Made by a program: the position numbers and the translations under genes. This document shows, in pieces, positions 23,971 through 37,921 of a stretch of 64,000 nt of DNA. The stretch's first letter is position 1; the number at the start of each line of letters is the position of its first letter. The notes under the pieces were generated by a model that did no database searches, was not told the DNA's origin, and worked only from the letters and a program-made list of their open reading frames with translations. The stretch covers positions 13,846,534 through 13,910,533 of the forward strand of contig CAKAKS010000004.1 in the NCBI GenBank assembly GCA_916700875.1, written 5' to 3'. The DNA comes from Sebastes aleutianus. Its lineage: Eukaryota > Chordata > Actinopteri > Perciformes > Sebastidae.

Positions 23971-25668
23971 TACTTAGTTACATTCCACCACTGTCCTCAG
24001 TTAAGATGCACCAGATCACTGAGCACTGAGCACTGTAGATTCACATAAAACCATCTCTTCCAGGGCGCCTCTGCTGTCTAACCTACTTCTGTATGTGATA
24101 CAAGAGCTCTCACATTGAGGACCCACCGCATTCTGAACTACCATAAACCCAGGGTTTACTGTCTGCTCCCCGGGTCAGTAGCAGGGGCCTCGGCCACAGC
24201 TCCAGCAGCGGCCCTCTCTCTGCGGTCAGACCCAGCAGGCCCCCCCACCCCTCTTACACCGCAGCTGAAATAGCAACGCTGTAACTCCCAGGAGGGAAGC
24301 ACCGCCGAAAACGCTCATTCATCTGCTATAGAATTAATGCTGCTCTACATTTAGATGTGTGTGTCTGACAGGGACGAAGAGTGTCTCTGTTTGACAGCAA
24401 GAGTGAGAGGTGAGGCAGCAAAGGAGTGACAGGGTGCATGTGTGTGTGTACACATGCCTTCATAATATAAATATATGAGTCAATACATAAAACATGCAAT
24501 TATTTTAAACTCTCCAAATAAGCTTTATGAGCTTGGGATATGAAATTACTTTTATTACATTAAGGTTAAGACTGAAACACACAAAGACTGACTGTAAGAG
24601 CATTTCTCTGACCCTGACTATAAACTGCAACTGTGTGGATAAGGAAATATTTACCAACTGCTCAAGGATTTCTATGATTTACAATGTGGTAATTTAGGTC
24701 AAGCCATCTGTAACGGACAGACATTCTCTGATTAATGTTTATTACAATGCCTGCCAGTGAATATACACTATTTGTGCCTGCGGTAGAGCAATATAAATGA
24801 TTTCGTGCTTGGAGTTCTTGTGTTAGCAGCCTTTCATGAGAGTCTCTCTCTCTTTTTTATTGCATCTATTGTTTTGTACTGCTTTCCTGCTGTGCTGTCC
24901 GTCTTAATATTTTACATTTTTGCTGCTTTCTGCTTGTCTTTCTCTCTCTGTTCTTGCTGCTCTTTCTATCTCACCCACACAGCCATTGTTAGGTCCAGAT
25001 GCTTCATTCGGTACCTCCTCCATTCAGCATGTGGTCTTGCGAGAAACCCCATGAACCCAGCAGAATGCATCAGCTGTGCCAGACTCCATCGCATCCACAC
25101 ACAACAGTAGCCTCTGGACTCAACAGCAAAACCACACAAACACTGTCGAAGAACACTTTTTTGTTGGCCCACGTTTATCTGGCACGTTGCTCCCTAATGG
25201 TTCTGGTAGAGCTGGATTGAGGTTCGGAGCGTTGGAAACGGCGTCGGGGTGAGAATGGGAGTAAAGAGCATCAAGGTCACTTGGCAGACGTTCTACATCA
25301 TTGCTTTTGTGACATTATCAGCAGTGTTCAGCAGAAGGCTGCCTCAGATATCTACTTCAGGTCAGCTTGGCTTAGTTTGTCTGCCTCTACCCTCTTGTGG
25401 TGAAGAGATGCCAATACATTTGTGAGGACTGAATACATTTGACTCTATTTCATACAGTCTATGAATGTACTGTAAGTTGTTCTGTGTTTGGTTCCCAGGT
25501 GTTGCTGCAGAGTTGTATAAAGCAGTTCATACCACAACATTGAAAGCTCCCTGTTGTGTTAATGTTCACATTGTTCATTATTCAGTATACTTTACTTAAG
25601 TAAAAGTACAAATACCACATTGTTAAAGTACTCCATAACAAGTAAAAGTCCTGCAATCAAAGTTTCAC

Positions 25669-26158
25669 TTAAAGGAACAGTGTGTAACATTTCGGGGGAT
25701 CTATTAAAAGAAATAAAATATATTCATAACTGTTTTCATAAGAATTGTTGTGTTTTCGTTAGCTTAGAATATCTACATAGGGAGCAGGCTCTCTTCAGAG
25801 TCCGCCATGTTGCTCCACCATGTTTCTACAGTAGCCCAGAACAAACAAACCAAACACTGGCTCTAGCAAGTTACCTGAAGCCACCGTAGTTCTCCGACAC
25901 ACTTGCGAAAAAGTGGTAACGTGAGCCGCAGGGTGCAAAACCGTAGTACCGCCAGCCGCTGTCTGACTTCCATTGCTCCTAAAGTAGTGTTATTATGGTA
26001 AGGATGACCTCTGAACGAGGCGAACTGCATTACCACGGTTTTGCCCTCAGCAGCTCATGTTTACCACAAAGGGAGGAGTGAGCAGAGGGGTACTCAGTTG
26101 GTTCCAATCTGCAACCACACCACTAGATACCACCAAATCCTACACGTTGTACCTTTAA
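25669..26158. mobile_element. family A copy 2, full length
   Basis: Starts TTAAAGGAACAGTGTGTAAC and ends TACACGTTGTACCTTTAA, with TTAA at both edges. Same body as copy 1. About 490 bp. Confidence 0.75.
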
Positions 26159-28713
26159 GTAAAATTACAGAAGTATCAAGTAAAACTACTCATTATCTGG
26201 AAAAATGTCCCCCATAAGTGTTAGATTATATCACTGGATTATTATTAGTGATGCTCTAATGTGTAAGTAGCATTTTACTGATGTAGTTGGCGCAATGGAG
26301 CTAATTGTAGTTATTTCATATACTGTTTGATAGTTCAATCTTGAACAATGGATCAAGTTCTGTTTAACTTGATATTAAGTTGACGTTTGTGTGTAAAATC
26401 TTTCATTTTTGCTTGTACCTGGACGTTGGTACTTTATGCCTCTTTCTTTCAACCTTCATGTAACACAATTTACCTGCCAGCCTTCTGTGTTGCTTTTAGT
26501 GTGTGCACTTCTGTGTGTTTTTCCACAGTGTCATCTGTCACAACTTGAAGATAGCCTCTGTGACGTCTTCCATATGTTCCCCATATGCTTTACTGTGTGT
26601 ACACAGAAACATGAGACATACATACATCTTGCATATAAAGTAAATACAAACTAACAATATACAGAAAATATCCTTTCATCTTTAATTTGTAATCTATGAA
26701 ATATCTGTAATTTATCATTGTAACAGTGGATACAAGTTTTAAACATGATAGCATTGGCTGCAGTCTGCAGTGTCATCATATGACAAACTTGTGTTTTCCC
26801 TCCTGAGCACAAGTGGCTTTTAATAGATTCAGACTACTAGCACACTGCTCACATAACCACCAGATGTCAGTGTCCTTCAACATACAACCAGCAGCTTGTA
26901 ACCCTCAGACAGAATGCATCTCATGGGGGGATCAGATTGGGAAGGAAAGACAAAAAAATAAAACTAGTTCATGATGGCAAACTTTAATGTTTCAGCTTCC
27001 CCACTTTTCTACCACAAAAGCAACTCTTGGCATTTTCTTGCAAGACTGAGACACTTATCCATCTGATATCCCAGGCTATTACATTAAGATCTTGAGCCAA
27101 GAAAAAGACTTGGTAAACTGATCCGTAGGGGCACTGTGAGCTGCGATTTATGTCAAACTTTATGGAGCTTCCAATTAAGTAATTCTACCAGAAACTCCTA
27201 TTACATTGTTGCTGTGTTTTGCTTATCTGTGCTGAATGTTTAATGGATAGCTGCTTGTGGTGCAAACCAAGACATAATAATGCCCCATGTAGACTGTCTT
27301 CTGCAGAGAATGCAATATGATTATATGTGAACTGGTTTGCCACATAGGATGTCGAAACACGACTTCTTTGACAGAATACCCTATTAGAGGGAATCACATA
27401 ATGCTACAAAGAGCACAAAGACATCACTGCACTATGAGCCAGTGTAAACATCAAAACCTCTGTGAGCTTGTTGACTGCAGGTATAAAAAAAGAGTCCAAA
27501 GTGAAGGAGGAAAGCCCATCTGATTATGCAGCGCTTTCCCAGCGCTGTGCTTCTGACAGGACATTGATTTTGGCCTGCGGCTGCAGGATGTCGCTCGTCT
27601 GAAGTCCCCGCTAGGCCCCGCGAGGAGGCTAACGTGGCCCCGTCCAAGACAAAGACTACAGTAGGATATGGAGGGCGAACACAGAACACGGGCCACCTTC
27701 GCCTCGGTTTATGTTCTCAGACCGAACCAGAAGGGTCACGTCTAGTCTGTCATACTGTAGATTTATTCTTATAGCCACTGTGGCAGAGACAAACAGTGCC
27801 AGGGTCGACAGTATGTCATTACTTTTAATGTCAAAAATGAGGTGAATACAGACTATACAGTTTTATTACATAGCACCGACTTACGTCCTTCGTCGTAAAA
27901 TGGAATATCTATGCTGAGGTATGCTCGATATGCTTTATTTATATTTTACTAGAGCATGTGAGGAGCTTACTTTGCCAAGGAAAAGTCACTAGACGAGAAA
28001 AGTGGCCATAACATAAACCAAAACGGTGTCTTATTTCATTGTGGCTGATGGATGAAGCATCAGCACGTTGCTAGCATAGGGAGGACATGTAAATTCAAAC
28101 ATGAAAGCCTTGGAGAAATGAAATATTTCCCGAAATGTTAAGGCGGCACTCTCCTAAATAAACACCATCATAGACCAAAATAGACACCTGAGACACCGCA
28201 AATGATTTGTGTACCTAGAAAAACTTTATTTCTGACTCCTTGTTTGAAGTAAGGCTATCCGACTCAGAAGAAGAACGAGCCCTGCAGTTAACTCTGCTGC
28301 CCCGAGAGATTTATGGTCGCAAAAGGGTTTTAACGTGTACACGCTAACATTTGAGGAGATCCCAAAACATGCTTCAAGTAGCTGACATCAGTCTCTGGAA
28401 AACACATATGTCAACATAGTCCCGCCTGACCTAAGCACATGTCAGAGTACAGCAAGTTTGCCTTAGTTTAAAAGTATATTCCAAATATCTGTGGATGTTT
28501 TCTGTGTAATATGTGAACATGTGTCCATAATAATGATGATTATAATGCAGGTAACATATATGTATTATCAAAATGTCTTCAATTAAATGTCCTGCAAATA
28601 CATAAACATAATATGAATAATATCAAATGAGCATCCTGTTATTTTTTCTTTTTCATCCAAATACCAAATAAATATGAATGAAATATCAATTTGTTGAGTT
28701 TGACACAGTGGAG

Positions 28714-29300
28714 TCTGAAAAGTGAAGCCAATGTAGAAGTGCCTTAAACTTGCATTTCTTTAACAGCCAGCAGGGGGCGACTCCTCTGGTTGCAAAAAGA
28801 AGTCTGATTATATAGAAACCAATGAGAAAATGAGCCTACTTCTCACTTGATTTATTACCTCAGTAAACATTGTAAACATGAGTTTATCGTCTCCACTGCT
28901 AGTTTCAAGTCTCCTTCAATACAGCATGATGTTCATTTAGAAAATTATGGTCCCATTTAGAGTCAAATAGACCATAATGCTTTGGGGCGTGGCTACCTTG
29001 TGATTGACATTGATCGCTACCACAGCGTTGTCCAGTCTGGGAGTTGTCCGTGTTTTTGTCTTACAACTTTAACCCTTTCACAGTGTGTTTTCAGTTCATG
29101 AAAGTTAATTATAACGTTTTTGGTCGCCGAGAAATGTCTTATTAAGCGCTCGGTTGTACTTAGCTCCACCCTCTCGTGTCACTTCTGGTTGCAAATAACC
29201 AAGATGGCCAGGGCCAAAATGCCATACTCAAGGCTTCAAAACAGCAGTCCTCAAACCAATGGGTGACGCCACAGTCCACTTCTTATATACAGACTATGGT
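28714..29300 (+). mobile_element. family F repeat, copy 1
   Basis: A unit of about 590 bp from TCTGAAAAGTGAAGCCAATG to CTTATATACAGACTATGG, containing CCAGCAGGGGGCGACTCC. Further copies at 42851 and (inverted) 61516. No open frame. Confidence 0.65.
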
Positions 29301-29302
29301 TT

Positions 29303-29720
29303 GACAGTTTTGACCTTGGAAACTGACAAAAAAAAGGTCCACTTACTGGCTTGTTCTGGAGCTTTCGACAGTATCACTTGGTCTTCATCAAATGGGGTTT
29401 GATCTGTTGACATGGAACTGCAACTGTTCCAATTATTCCAATGATTTTGACATTTTAGGACATGTGATACTGTGCAATATGGTCGAAAGCTGTGGAACAA
29501 GCAAGTAAGTGGACCTTGGTGTTGAGACTGCATTGTCTACTGCTGTTTCCAAGATCACAAATGAACTGTCAAGGTCAATTTCAAGACCTCAAAGTTCACA
29601 GAATAATGAGACGTTTCAATATAGCTTCATGACAACTCCATCTGCTGATGATGAACGGCGTGTGATGTGGTCAAAAGCTCCGGAACAAATGAGTAAGTGG
29701 GTCTTGAGTTGATATTGTTT
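29303..29720. repeat. hairpin-type dispersed repeat, copy 1
   Basis: The left arm at about 29340-29395 contains TTCTGGAGCTTTCGACAGTA and GGTCTTCATCA. The right arm at about 29640-29700 contains GATGATGAACGG and AAAAGCTCCGGAACAAATGA. The arms are inverted relatives of each other; the same motif occurs in pi15 intron 35405-35605. Confidence 0.5.
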
Positions 29721-30114
29721 TGTCAGGGTAATTTGTTATTTTGTGTGCTATACAGACATGACACTGATTTATCTATTCCAGCCTTCAGCAAACTAACACT
29801 GCTGCTCTTTTGTACATTGAGCATTAACTCCAATCTGATGTCCTCAAGCTGGGGTGATGGTGGTAGATTTTTGGGGAGGTTTGAGGACAGAGCGAGGCCT
29901 GGACCGGGCACTGGCTACATTTCCGATAGTCGAGCTGCAAGGGGAGCAAAATAAACACAGTTGTTTCGCTTCCAACAGAGACAGAAGAAAAAGAAAAAAA
30001 AATACAGTGAATTAGAAAGAAGTCTCTCCCAATATCTCCCTCGAGGCACAGAGAAGCCAAGTTTTCAACCATTCAGTGCTTGATGTCAGGGAGGGCAGAG
30101 AGGTTGTAGAGTAC

Positions 30115-30155
30115 AGAGACGAGGAGAGGAGAGGAGAGGAGAGGAGAGGAGAGGA
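30115..30155. repeat. GAGGA pentanucleotide microsatellite
   Basis: GAGAGGAGAGGAGAGG-type sequence over about 40 bp. Confidence 0.85.
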
Positions 30156-30899
30156 GGTTTTCTACCAGCTGCACAACAAACATCAGCAAACCTCTAACGA
30201 GCTCCTTCCAAAAGATTTATCCCCCTTTTTCAGTATTGCACTCACTCAAAACTCTCTCTTTCATACTTCTCACCGTTATTGGAGTTGGATGACTGCTTGC
30301 ACATTTTGGAAACCGATTCCCCCAGCCTCACCCTCTCCCCGTTAATAATCTATCGCCCTGCCGTGGTCCCTATGAAGTCTCCATCTTCTTTCCAAATAAA
30401 CGTTTCACCACCTTCACACTTGAGGGAGGCGAAACTGTTTTAGCAATAACAGTTTATCTGACAGGTCAGTAATTCTCTTGTGTTATTAGGAAAAGTGGTG
30501 CACCTTCGGATGAGCTTACAGATGCGTCATCGCGGCCTCAGTAGGTGTTGGCACTGGCTGATAGCATAAGCCGGTTGAATGGGATTTATTGCTGCAGCAA
30601 CTGGAGACTGAAAATCTGTTTCTTCTTCTCCCTGTCTTTCTGATTGTGTTTCTCTCTCCCTCCTCTTGGTCTTCAAGTGAGCTCATCAAAGATTTTATCC
30701 TTATTGCCCTCAGTTGGGTGAGGAATTCATGAAATAAAAGAACGATAAAGTACAATCAGACCAAGCAAAATTAAGGCAAACTACAAACGATAATTTTTCT
30801 GAAGTGAATGTATGTACTGTTTGCTCACCACTGATATTTTCAAATACAGCGTTTGAAATACAGATATCTGAAAGAAGCACACAAAGCAGTTAAAATGGA

Positions 30900-31810
30900 A
30901 GTGGTGAACAAAAGTTGAAGTGTCAATTTATGTGTGAGCGCTGAGTAAAATAGTTTAAATGAAGGTGTTGAAAGAAGTGAACATTCAGTTGAAGTTCAAG
31001 CACTGAAAGGAGCTGAAATGTCAGTTGAAGTGTAGGTGATAAATTGAGTTGGAAGTGGAAGACCATTAGTGCCAGTTCAAGTCTATAAACAATAGATAGA
31101 CAATGCCAGTTAAAGTGTTGAAATAAAAAATATGTATGAACAACGGAAGTTACAGTAGTAGAGCAGTAGAGTTGAAGTTTTTTGTTGAAACCTAAAAGGG
31201 CTTGAAGTGTCAGTGGTAAAAGCAGTTGATGTGTCATTTGTTAATAAAGAGATTAAAACGGTTGAAATGTCAGTTGATGTGTAACCACTGAAAGCAGTTG
31301 AATTATCATTTGAAGAGTAAGAGATGAAAGCAGTTGATGTGCAAGTATTGAAGACAGTTCAAGTGTGTGCACTGAAAGCTGTTGAAATAAATTGTTTATG
31401 AACAGTGGAAGTTGTGTGAGTTACAATAAAAGAGCTGAAGTTTTTTTGTTGAAACCTGAAAGGGTTTGAAGTGTTAGTAGTAAAAGCAGTTGATGTGTCA
31501 TTTGTAAAGAAAGAGATTAAAGCTGTTGAAATATCACTTTGTGTTACAGCTGAAAGCAGTGAATTAGCATTTGAAAAGTAAAAGATGAAAGCAGTTGATG
31601 TGCAAGTGCTGAAGACAGTTCAAGTGTGTGCACTGAAAGCTGTTGAAATAAATTGTGCATGAATAATGGAAGTTAGTTTGAGTTAGAGTAGTAAGAGTAC
31701 AGTGTATTTGGTTGAAATTTAGGTGAAGTGTAAGATCTGAAAGTAGTTGAAGTGTCAGCTGACATCGTGGTGGGTGGGTCAGTGAAAGTGTAAGTGATGA
31801 AATCTGTCAT
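30900..31810. repeat. degenerate minisatellite with higher-order repeat of about 250-263 bp
   Basis: The base unit resembles AGTTGAAGTGTCAGTTGAAG or AAAGCAGTTGATGTG. Larger blocks recur: TTTTTTGTTGAAACCT near 31178 and 31441, and GAAGACAGTTCAAGTGTGTG near 31350 and 31610. The tract is depleted in C on the plus strand. Confidence 0.8.
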
Positions 31811-33019
31811 TTAAAAGTCTTCTTTACACTCCCGTTTGCAGGTGTTTTTTGTTCTTATCCCTGAACCATCAGAGGCTGCTTTCATCATAACCCAAATGCA
31901 TCTCCTTAACTTTTGCTCTGCCCCTGCTGCTGATGGATAAGCCAGGTAAATGTCAGCAGCAGGTTGTCTAACTCATCATAGCATCTTGCTCCTCATCCCG
32001 CTGATGTGCCTTTTAAATATCCACCAATCATCTGTTTGGCTCCGGGTCAGGCATTTGCTCAGACAGAAGGGATTTTTCCCAAATGCATACTAATGTGTTC
32101 CTCGAAAACTCTCTGCTGATTGATTCCAGGGATTGTGCTGGTCTGCAGATTAAGCTATTTAATAGGAAGTGGTTTGAAAACCTCACGCTATGCAAAATTT
32201 AGCATGAAAACAGGAGGCATTGTATTCAAACCTGCCAAAGTGCATTGCGGTGCAGCCAACATTTCAACCTGGAAAGATGTTTTCTGCAGTTTGCACTTTA
32301 ACACAGATGTTTATTGTTGGTTTGGTAACTTGTTTGCTTTGTTGATTTCATGCATATAACTTCGATGCAGGCTGGCCAAGAACCATATCCTGCAATCCCA
32401 GCTGGAGAAAAAAGTTAAAAACTGCAGCATCTGCCCAACACATCAGAACATTTATGGCTATGTTTGTCCCTACCTCTTACCAACTCTCTTGTCCATCATC
32501 CTCTGTACAAAAATGTAAAGCTGTAGAGCAAAAAAAATGTCAGTTTCTTAGTCTTCCCTTGCCCACATTTTGATTTAGTCTCTATGTATGGTGGTGGCAC
32601 ACATTTCTGCTTGTAGCATTCCACTCTCTCTCCCTCTGAGGTCAACGGTTTCATTGGACAAACTCAAACAAGAGGGTCCCCTGAAACCCTATCAGCTGTC
32701 TGGTCGTTTGTGTAGACATGGACGGACGGGGCCAAAGTCAACGTCCTCTTATTACGATTCAGATGTAGTCCAAGCATGTTTTCTCTTCTCCCTCACAGCC
32801 TTTGATACGCAGGATGTGGGACTTTGCAATGGCACAGTGAAGGCTGAGAATCAAAGAGCCGCATTGGCACTGTGGGCAGAAGCTCTAATCAATATCAGAC
32901 ATGAGGAAGAGCTCAGACAACACAGCCACAGACAATGGACAATGATACTGTTTTGGCCAGAGGCGAGGCATGGGTTGATTTGTACAAAATAAAAAAAGGA
33001 CTCAATCAAAATAGACCAT

Positions 33020-34512
33020 TTTATTACAAATACAAAACACAACAGGAAAAGCGCAGTTCATTGCATAAATAGCTTGTTGTTAATGTTGATTTAAATACAG
33101 TCAGTGCGGAAAATGTTCCTATTTTGTAATGCATTATTTCCCGATAAAGTTTGCATCAATGGCAACATTTTTTTTTGTATATGTCTACATTACACCCATG
33201 TGCCACTCAGAAACTGTCCCGATTTGAAAAAAGAAATTCTGATACATTTTTGTCAAAGTTAAACATGTTGAGGCATTTGCTTGCCAATATTATGCTATAG
33301 TGCTTAGTTCTTAGGAATGTACCAAGTAAAATTCCTTCAACATTATAAAAGTTGACATGCAAATGAACCATATTCAGTACTTTTTAATTGTTCAGATATA
33401 TTTACAACCCTTTTACAAAACAATATAAAAATGAATATCAATTAAATATTTTGCCCCATATAAAAATGAATAACTTACAGTATATTTGTTTTAGGATAGT
33501 CAAGGTATAATGATTATCTACATGTACAAAAAAATACGAAATTTCCTGGTATTTTGGAAATATAGAAAAAAATTAAGGTGCACTTGAGTGCCTAACTCCA
33601 AAAAACCAACTACATCAGTGATCATAACAAAATATAAACAATGGATTTGTCCAATATATCAATATATTGGTATATAATATACCAAAATACCGTGTACAAA
33701 TGTGATTATAAAATAGATATGTGGGTCAGATTTCTTGTATGTGCTCTCTTTAGCTTAAATATCATATGAAATATGAATGAAACCTGTGAAACCAATCAGT
33801 GCAGATTAAAACTGCAAATGCAAAATGTGTAAATGTTGAAACAAACAGGGCTTTTGACAACAGAGGCATCATCTATGCTATTCAAATAAAGACCTCTTAA
33901 TCTGACTGATGTATATTCTTTTTGTCATATATTTTCAGTTTACAGTAAGTGCACTTTTCTCAACAAACTATTGCCAATTTGTTGCAGGACACGAATGGAA
34001 ATTGCAATAGACTTGAAGTTTGTTGCACCTACAGGAGCTACAAAGTTGACACTGACAGTGTAGGTTTTACCCTCTGAGGTCAAAAGCTTCCATCTTCATA
34101 TCACAACATTCCTGTGAAGGCAGAGCACACAACATGAAGGTGTGATGCCCTGTAGCACCAAAGTGAGCAGGTATGAGCAGCTATGATCTGGTTACGTCCT
34201 TAATTACCGCATTATCAATGGTGAACTAACACAATGAAATATGCAGCACCACATACAGTATGTTTAAGAACCCATTCTACACATAAATTATAATTCATCA
34301 ATTAAAATAGCCATGTAAAAAAAAATCATTTACAGTTTATGTACAAGTCATCAAAATTGTCTGCTGCCTTCAAATGTATGTTTTGTGTCTTTAAATAAGC
34401 CCATATATACAAAATAGTGTGGTCCACGACTTTTGTGCAAATCCTTACGGGATTGAAATAATGTCTCTGTGGTACTGTAGGTTGTCAGCATAATGTCGAG
34501 AGGAAATAGTGT
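33020..34512 (-). other. pi15: probable pi15 3' UTR
   Basis: About 1.5 kb of very AT-rich, repeat-free sequence follows the pi15 stop. A minus-strand AATAAA at 33025-33020 is a candidate end. The tract differs in texture from the repeat-laden spacer beyond it. An alternative is the AATAAA that overlaps the stop codon. Confidence 0.35.
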
Positions 34513-34648
34513 TTATTTGAACCAGTGCAGGTAGTTTGTCTTGAGAGCGGGAAAGCACATGTTGTTGCTGCAGGAGCCCCCGTAGCTGGGAGGGCAGGCG
34601 GAGCAGGGCACGCCTACTTTGTAGGGAGCCTCTCCGATCCAGTTACCC
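34513..34648 (-). CDS. pi15: pi15 exon 6: Cys-rich C-terminus and stop
   Basis: There are 136 coding bases from acceptor CTCGTAG. The exon encodes GNWIGEAPYKVGVPCSACPP then SYGGSCSNNMCFPALKTNYL and HWFK, with TAA at 34515-34513. The stop overlaps an AATAAA hexamer, probably too close to the stop to be the main polyadenylation signal. Confidence 0.95.
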
Positions 34649-37600
34649 CTACGAGACAGAAAACATGTACAGTGTCAATGGAGTTAGGGACAACCATAGA
34701 GCTTTTCAGAATACAATTTGAACTTGAATCAGCTTTCCTGTCTAAAAATGCCTAAAATGCAGGAGTAAAAGATGATGAATGTGGACTGTCAAGATAGTTA
34801 TGGTACGTGTCCACAGGATCCGTCCTTTCCAGGATTCCCATTCATTGTCTATGTAAGCAGCCGTGTAATGAATTCTGGTAGCGTATCACTGCGTTTCGAG
34901 AGAAGGACCGTCACGTTGCCCACTCCTCATCTGCATAAAGTTGAGGTCTAGGTTACTTTATGCAAATCATGGGCAACTCGCTGCCTCTGGAAACTCCCGA
35001 AAAACTTTGAAACTAACCGTTGACGATCTAAAATGAAGAAAGATTCTGCAACAGCATGGCTTATTTCTCGCCTAAAATGTTTTCAAAAACACCATTGCAC
35101 CACTGCGCTGGACGTTTCCAAACGAGCCACCATGTTGGTTCCGGTTTGAAAGCTGGGAGCAGCAGCCCACAAGTGAAAGTGTTCGTCCAATTAGGTGCCT
35201 AGCGTCTAGTGGCAGCCCATCAAGCGTTCAATGCTGGAAAGCGAGGTGATCCCTCACGTCCAAAACACCCTTGTGGACACGTACCATTATTCTCAAGAAT
35301 ACATTAGGAAAACTGTTTATTGTCAGTTTCAAAGAGGAAAATATTGATGTTCATTCTTGCCATTGGAAACAGGAGTTGACAAAACTTAATGTCATCTTAA
35401 TGTCCAAATTTTAGTAGCTATTCTGGAGTTTTCACTCATAACACGTGATCTTCATCTGAAGATGAAGTTTTCCCAGTTTTTCCAAAAGCCCTTACTTAAA
35501 AAATATATACATTTAAACATCTTGAATCCAATGACAAACTCTATCTGCTGATGAAGATCATGTGATACGATCGAAAGCTTCAGAACGGCTACCAAATGAC
35601 CCTTGAGATGATATAAAATAATGTCATAATGAGATTGTTTTGTCAAGAGCAGAATATCACACCTGCACTTTGTGAGCAAAAGACACCTTGTAAGACGATG
35701 TGTAAATAGAAACCAGTTAAATTATATCTTGAAACCAGCCAGATTGAAGATGTCAGTGCCAGCTGGTGTTGTTGCAGCCTGAAAAAACGGAGGCCATGTT
35801 TTCAATTAGCAAACTAAAATAGGTCATTGAGCCTGTTACTCTTACATATGTCTCAAACCAGTGGGATTAAAGCACCAAGGTCACAAGTCAGTCACAAGTC
35901 CACTCAGGCTTTGATTCTTGGAATTTTTAAGAGAATTTTTTCTCCTGTTTCGTGGCTCTCCGAAGCTTTGGTAATGCGGTTCACAGGCTTGTATCGAGGT
36001 TATCTGAACCACCCGGCGACATGGGTGGCATTTCACAACTCGGCGCAGAACAGAGCCGTCTGTGTCGGGATTAAGCCTGCCATCACCCTGTCGTCATCAG
36101 GTTAACAGGTTCTTTAGAATTAACAGGCTTCCTTACAGCATGTGTAATTAACACTACACAAGACTTACTTGGGTGAGTAGTTGCAAACTAAATACGTCGC
36201 CCGTTTCCACACTGAGCCCCACACGTTCATATTATGGCACGTGTGAACAGCGCAGCCTACTTTGTTGGATGTTGCCCACACCATCTGTAAAAAAAGACAA
36301 ATAACAAATAAATAATGCCATTGTTACACCAGTTTGACAGTGTTACATGTAATACTGAGTGTTGTCTTCGTACCTGTGTATAATGGGTACACATGGGCCC
36401 ATAGCATCTGAGAGGGCATCGAGGGTTACAGTCGCGGGGGTATGGGAAAGAGTAATCTTTGACCTCGTCGTACCACGGCTTCACCAGCTGGAGGATGGAT
36501 CGATAGCTGTGAACAGAAGACAGACATGTTCAGTGAACTACACTGTACATGTCACAACTAGACGGAGCTCATGATTATGTCTGATTTGTCAATAATCAAT
36601 ATATTTTTCGTTAGCTTAGAATGAGCCCTTCATAACTACATAGGGAGTGGGTCCTCTTCACGGAGTCCGCCATGTTGCTCCGCCATGTTTCTACAGCAGC
36701 CCAGAACGGAAATACCAAACACTGGCTCTAGAGAGAGCCTTTCATGTTTTTACGTTACCTGAAGGCCACCGTAGTTCTCAAACACGCTTGTGAAACTGCG
36801 GTAACGTGAGCCGCAGAGTGCAAAACCGTCTGACTTCCGTTGCTCCTGAAGTAGTGTAATTATGGTAAAGGTGGCCTCTGGGCGAGGCGAACAGCGTCAT
36901 CACAGTTTTGCACTCAGCGGCTCACATTACTGTAGTCTTGGAAAGGGAGGAGTGAGCGGAGGGGTACTCAGTTGGTTGCAATCTGCAACCACACCACTAG
37001 ATGCCGCCAAATCCTAAACACTGTACCTTTAACAGCAAGCAATTTCAATGTAATTTACAGTGTTTCAGGACATGCATTGTCACATTGTGGCCTGTGAGTT
37101 ACCACAAATGATTGTTGTTATGGTGTTGAGAACATCTGCTACATTTTTTTAAGCCACTCCGACCACAATAACAATGAAATGACCGGAGGTTCAGAAATAC
37201 AATATACACTGTAGTATCAAATCCTCAAGATTGACAAACTGGCCACATTTCGTCATATCAACAAGGATCATTTGAAGATGCGCCAGAGCTTCAGAGTTTG
37301 CAGCCAAATGGCAACAATTTGAATACTTGACAGTGATTGAATTCTCGTGATTTTTTTCACAACAGCTTATTTCTAAGATATCCCAACAGAAAATGAACAA
37401 AGTGCAATCCATTTTCGTGAGAGGGACATTCAGTGACTTCCAATTAACAGAAAAGTTATAAGTTAAACTACATAAACGTATCGATTCTACATTATTTTCT
37501 GCAAGTCAACACAATGGTATTACTATTTCCGATCTAGTAGTTTTTTTTAGGACATAACCTTACTATAGAACTCGCTGGGCGAGTCACAAGGAATAAGCTG

Positions 37601-37853
37601 TATTCCCTTGAGTCTCATGTTGTTCCTCAATAAAATCTCAAAGTGTAGGAACACGTGAAGGTGCCCTGTGTTTCCAAATGGAAAATCAAGACCCACTAAA
37701 GGGATGCGCCTTTGTCCTCAGGGGTCATGGCTGAAAACACAACTTCTGTTTATCTGAAGGGTCACAGGAGCATTCCTCAAGCAGTCACCGGGTCACAGTG
37801 TAAAAACCTTTAGGAGAGAGAAGAAGGGGGCGGCAAGGCAACGACCATGACTG

Positions 37854-37921
<68 letters not shown>

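Larger units (their letters stand above)
21720..33019. other. spacer between pi15 and crispld1
   Basis: About 11 kb with no coding exon recognised. It is occupied by the tandem duplication at 21802-22191, dispersed elements at 22192-22644, 25669-26158, 28714-29300 and 29303-29720, and degenerate tandem arrays at 23524-23870 and 30900-31810. Confidence 0.6.
34649..36168 (-). other. pi15: pi15 last intron
   Basis: A 1520-bp intron. It contains an inverted-repeat element (34800-35287) and an imperfect hairpin repeat (35405-35605). Nothing else recognised. Confidence 0.6.
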
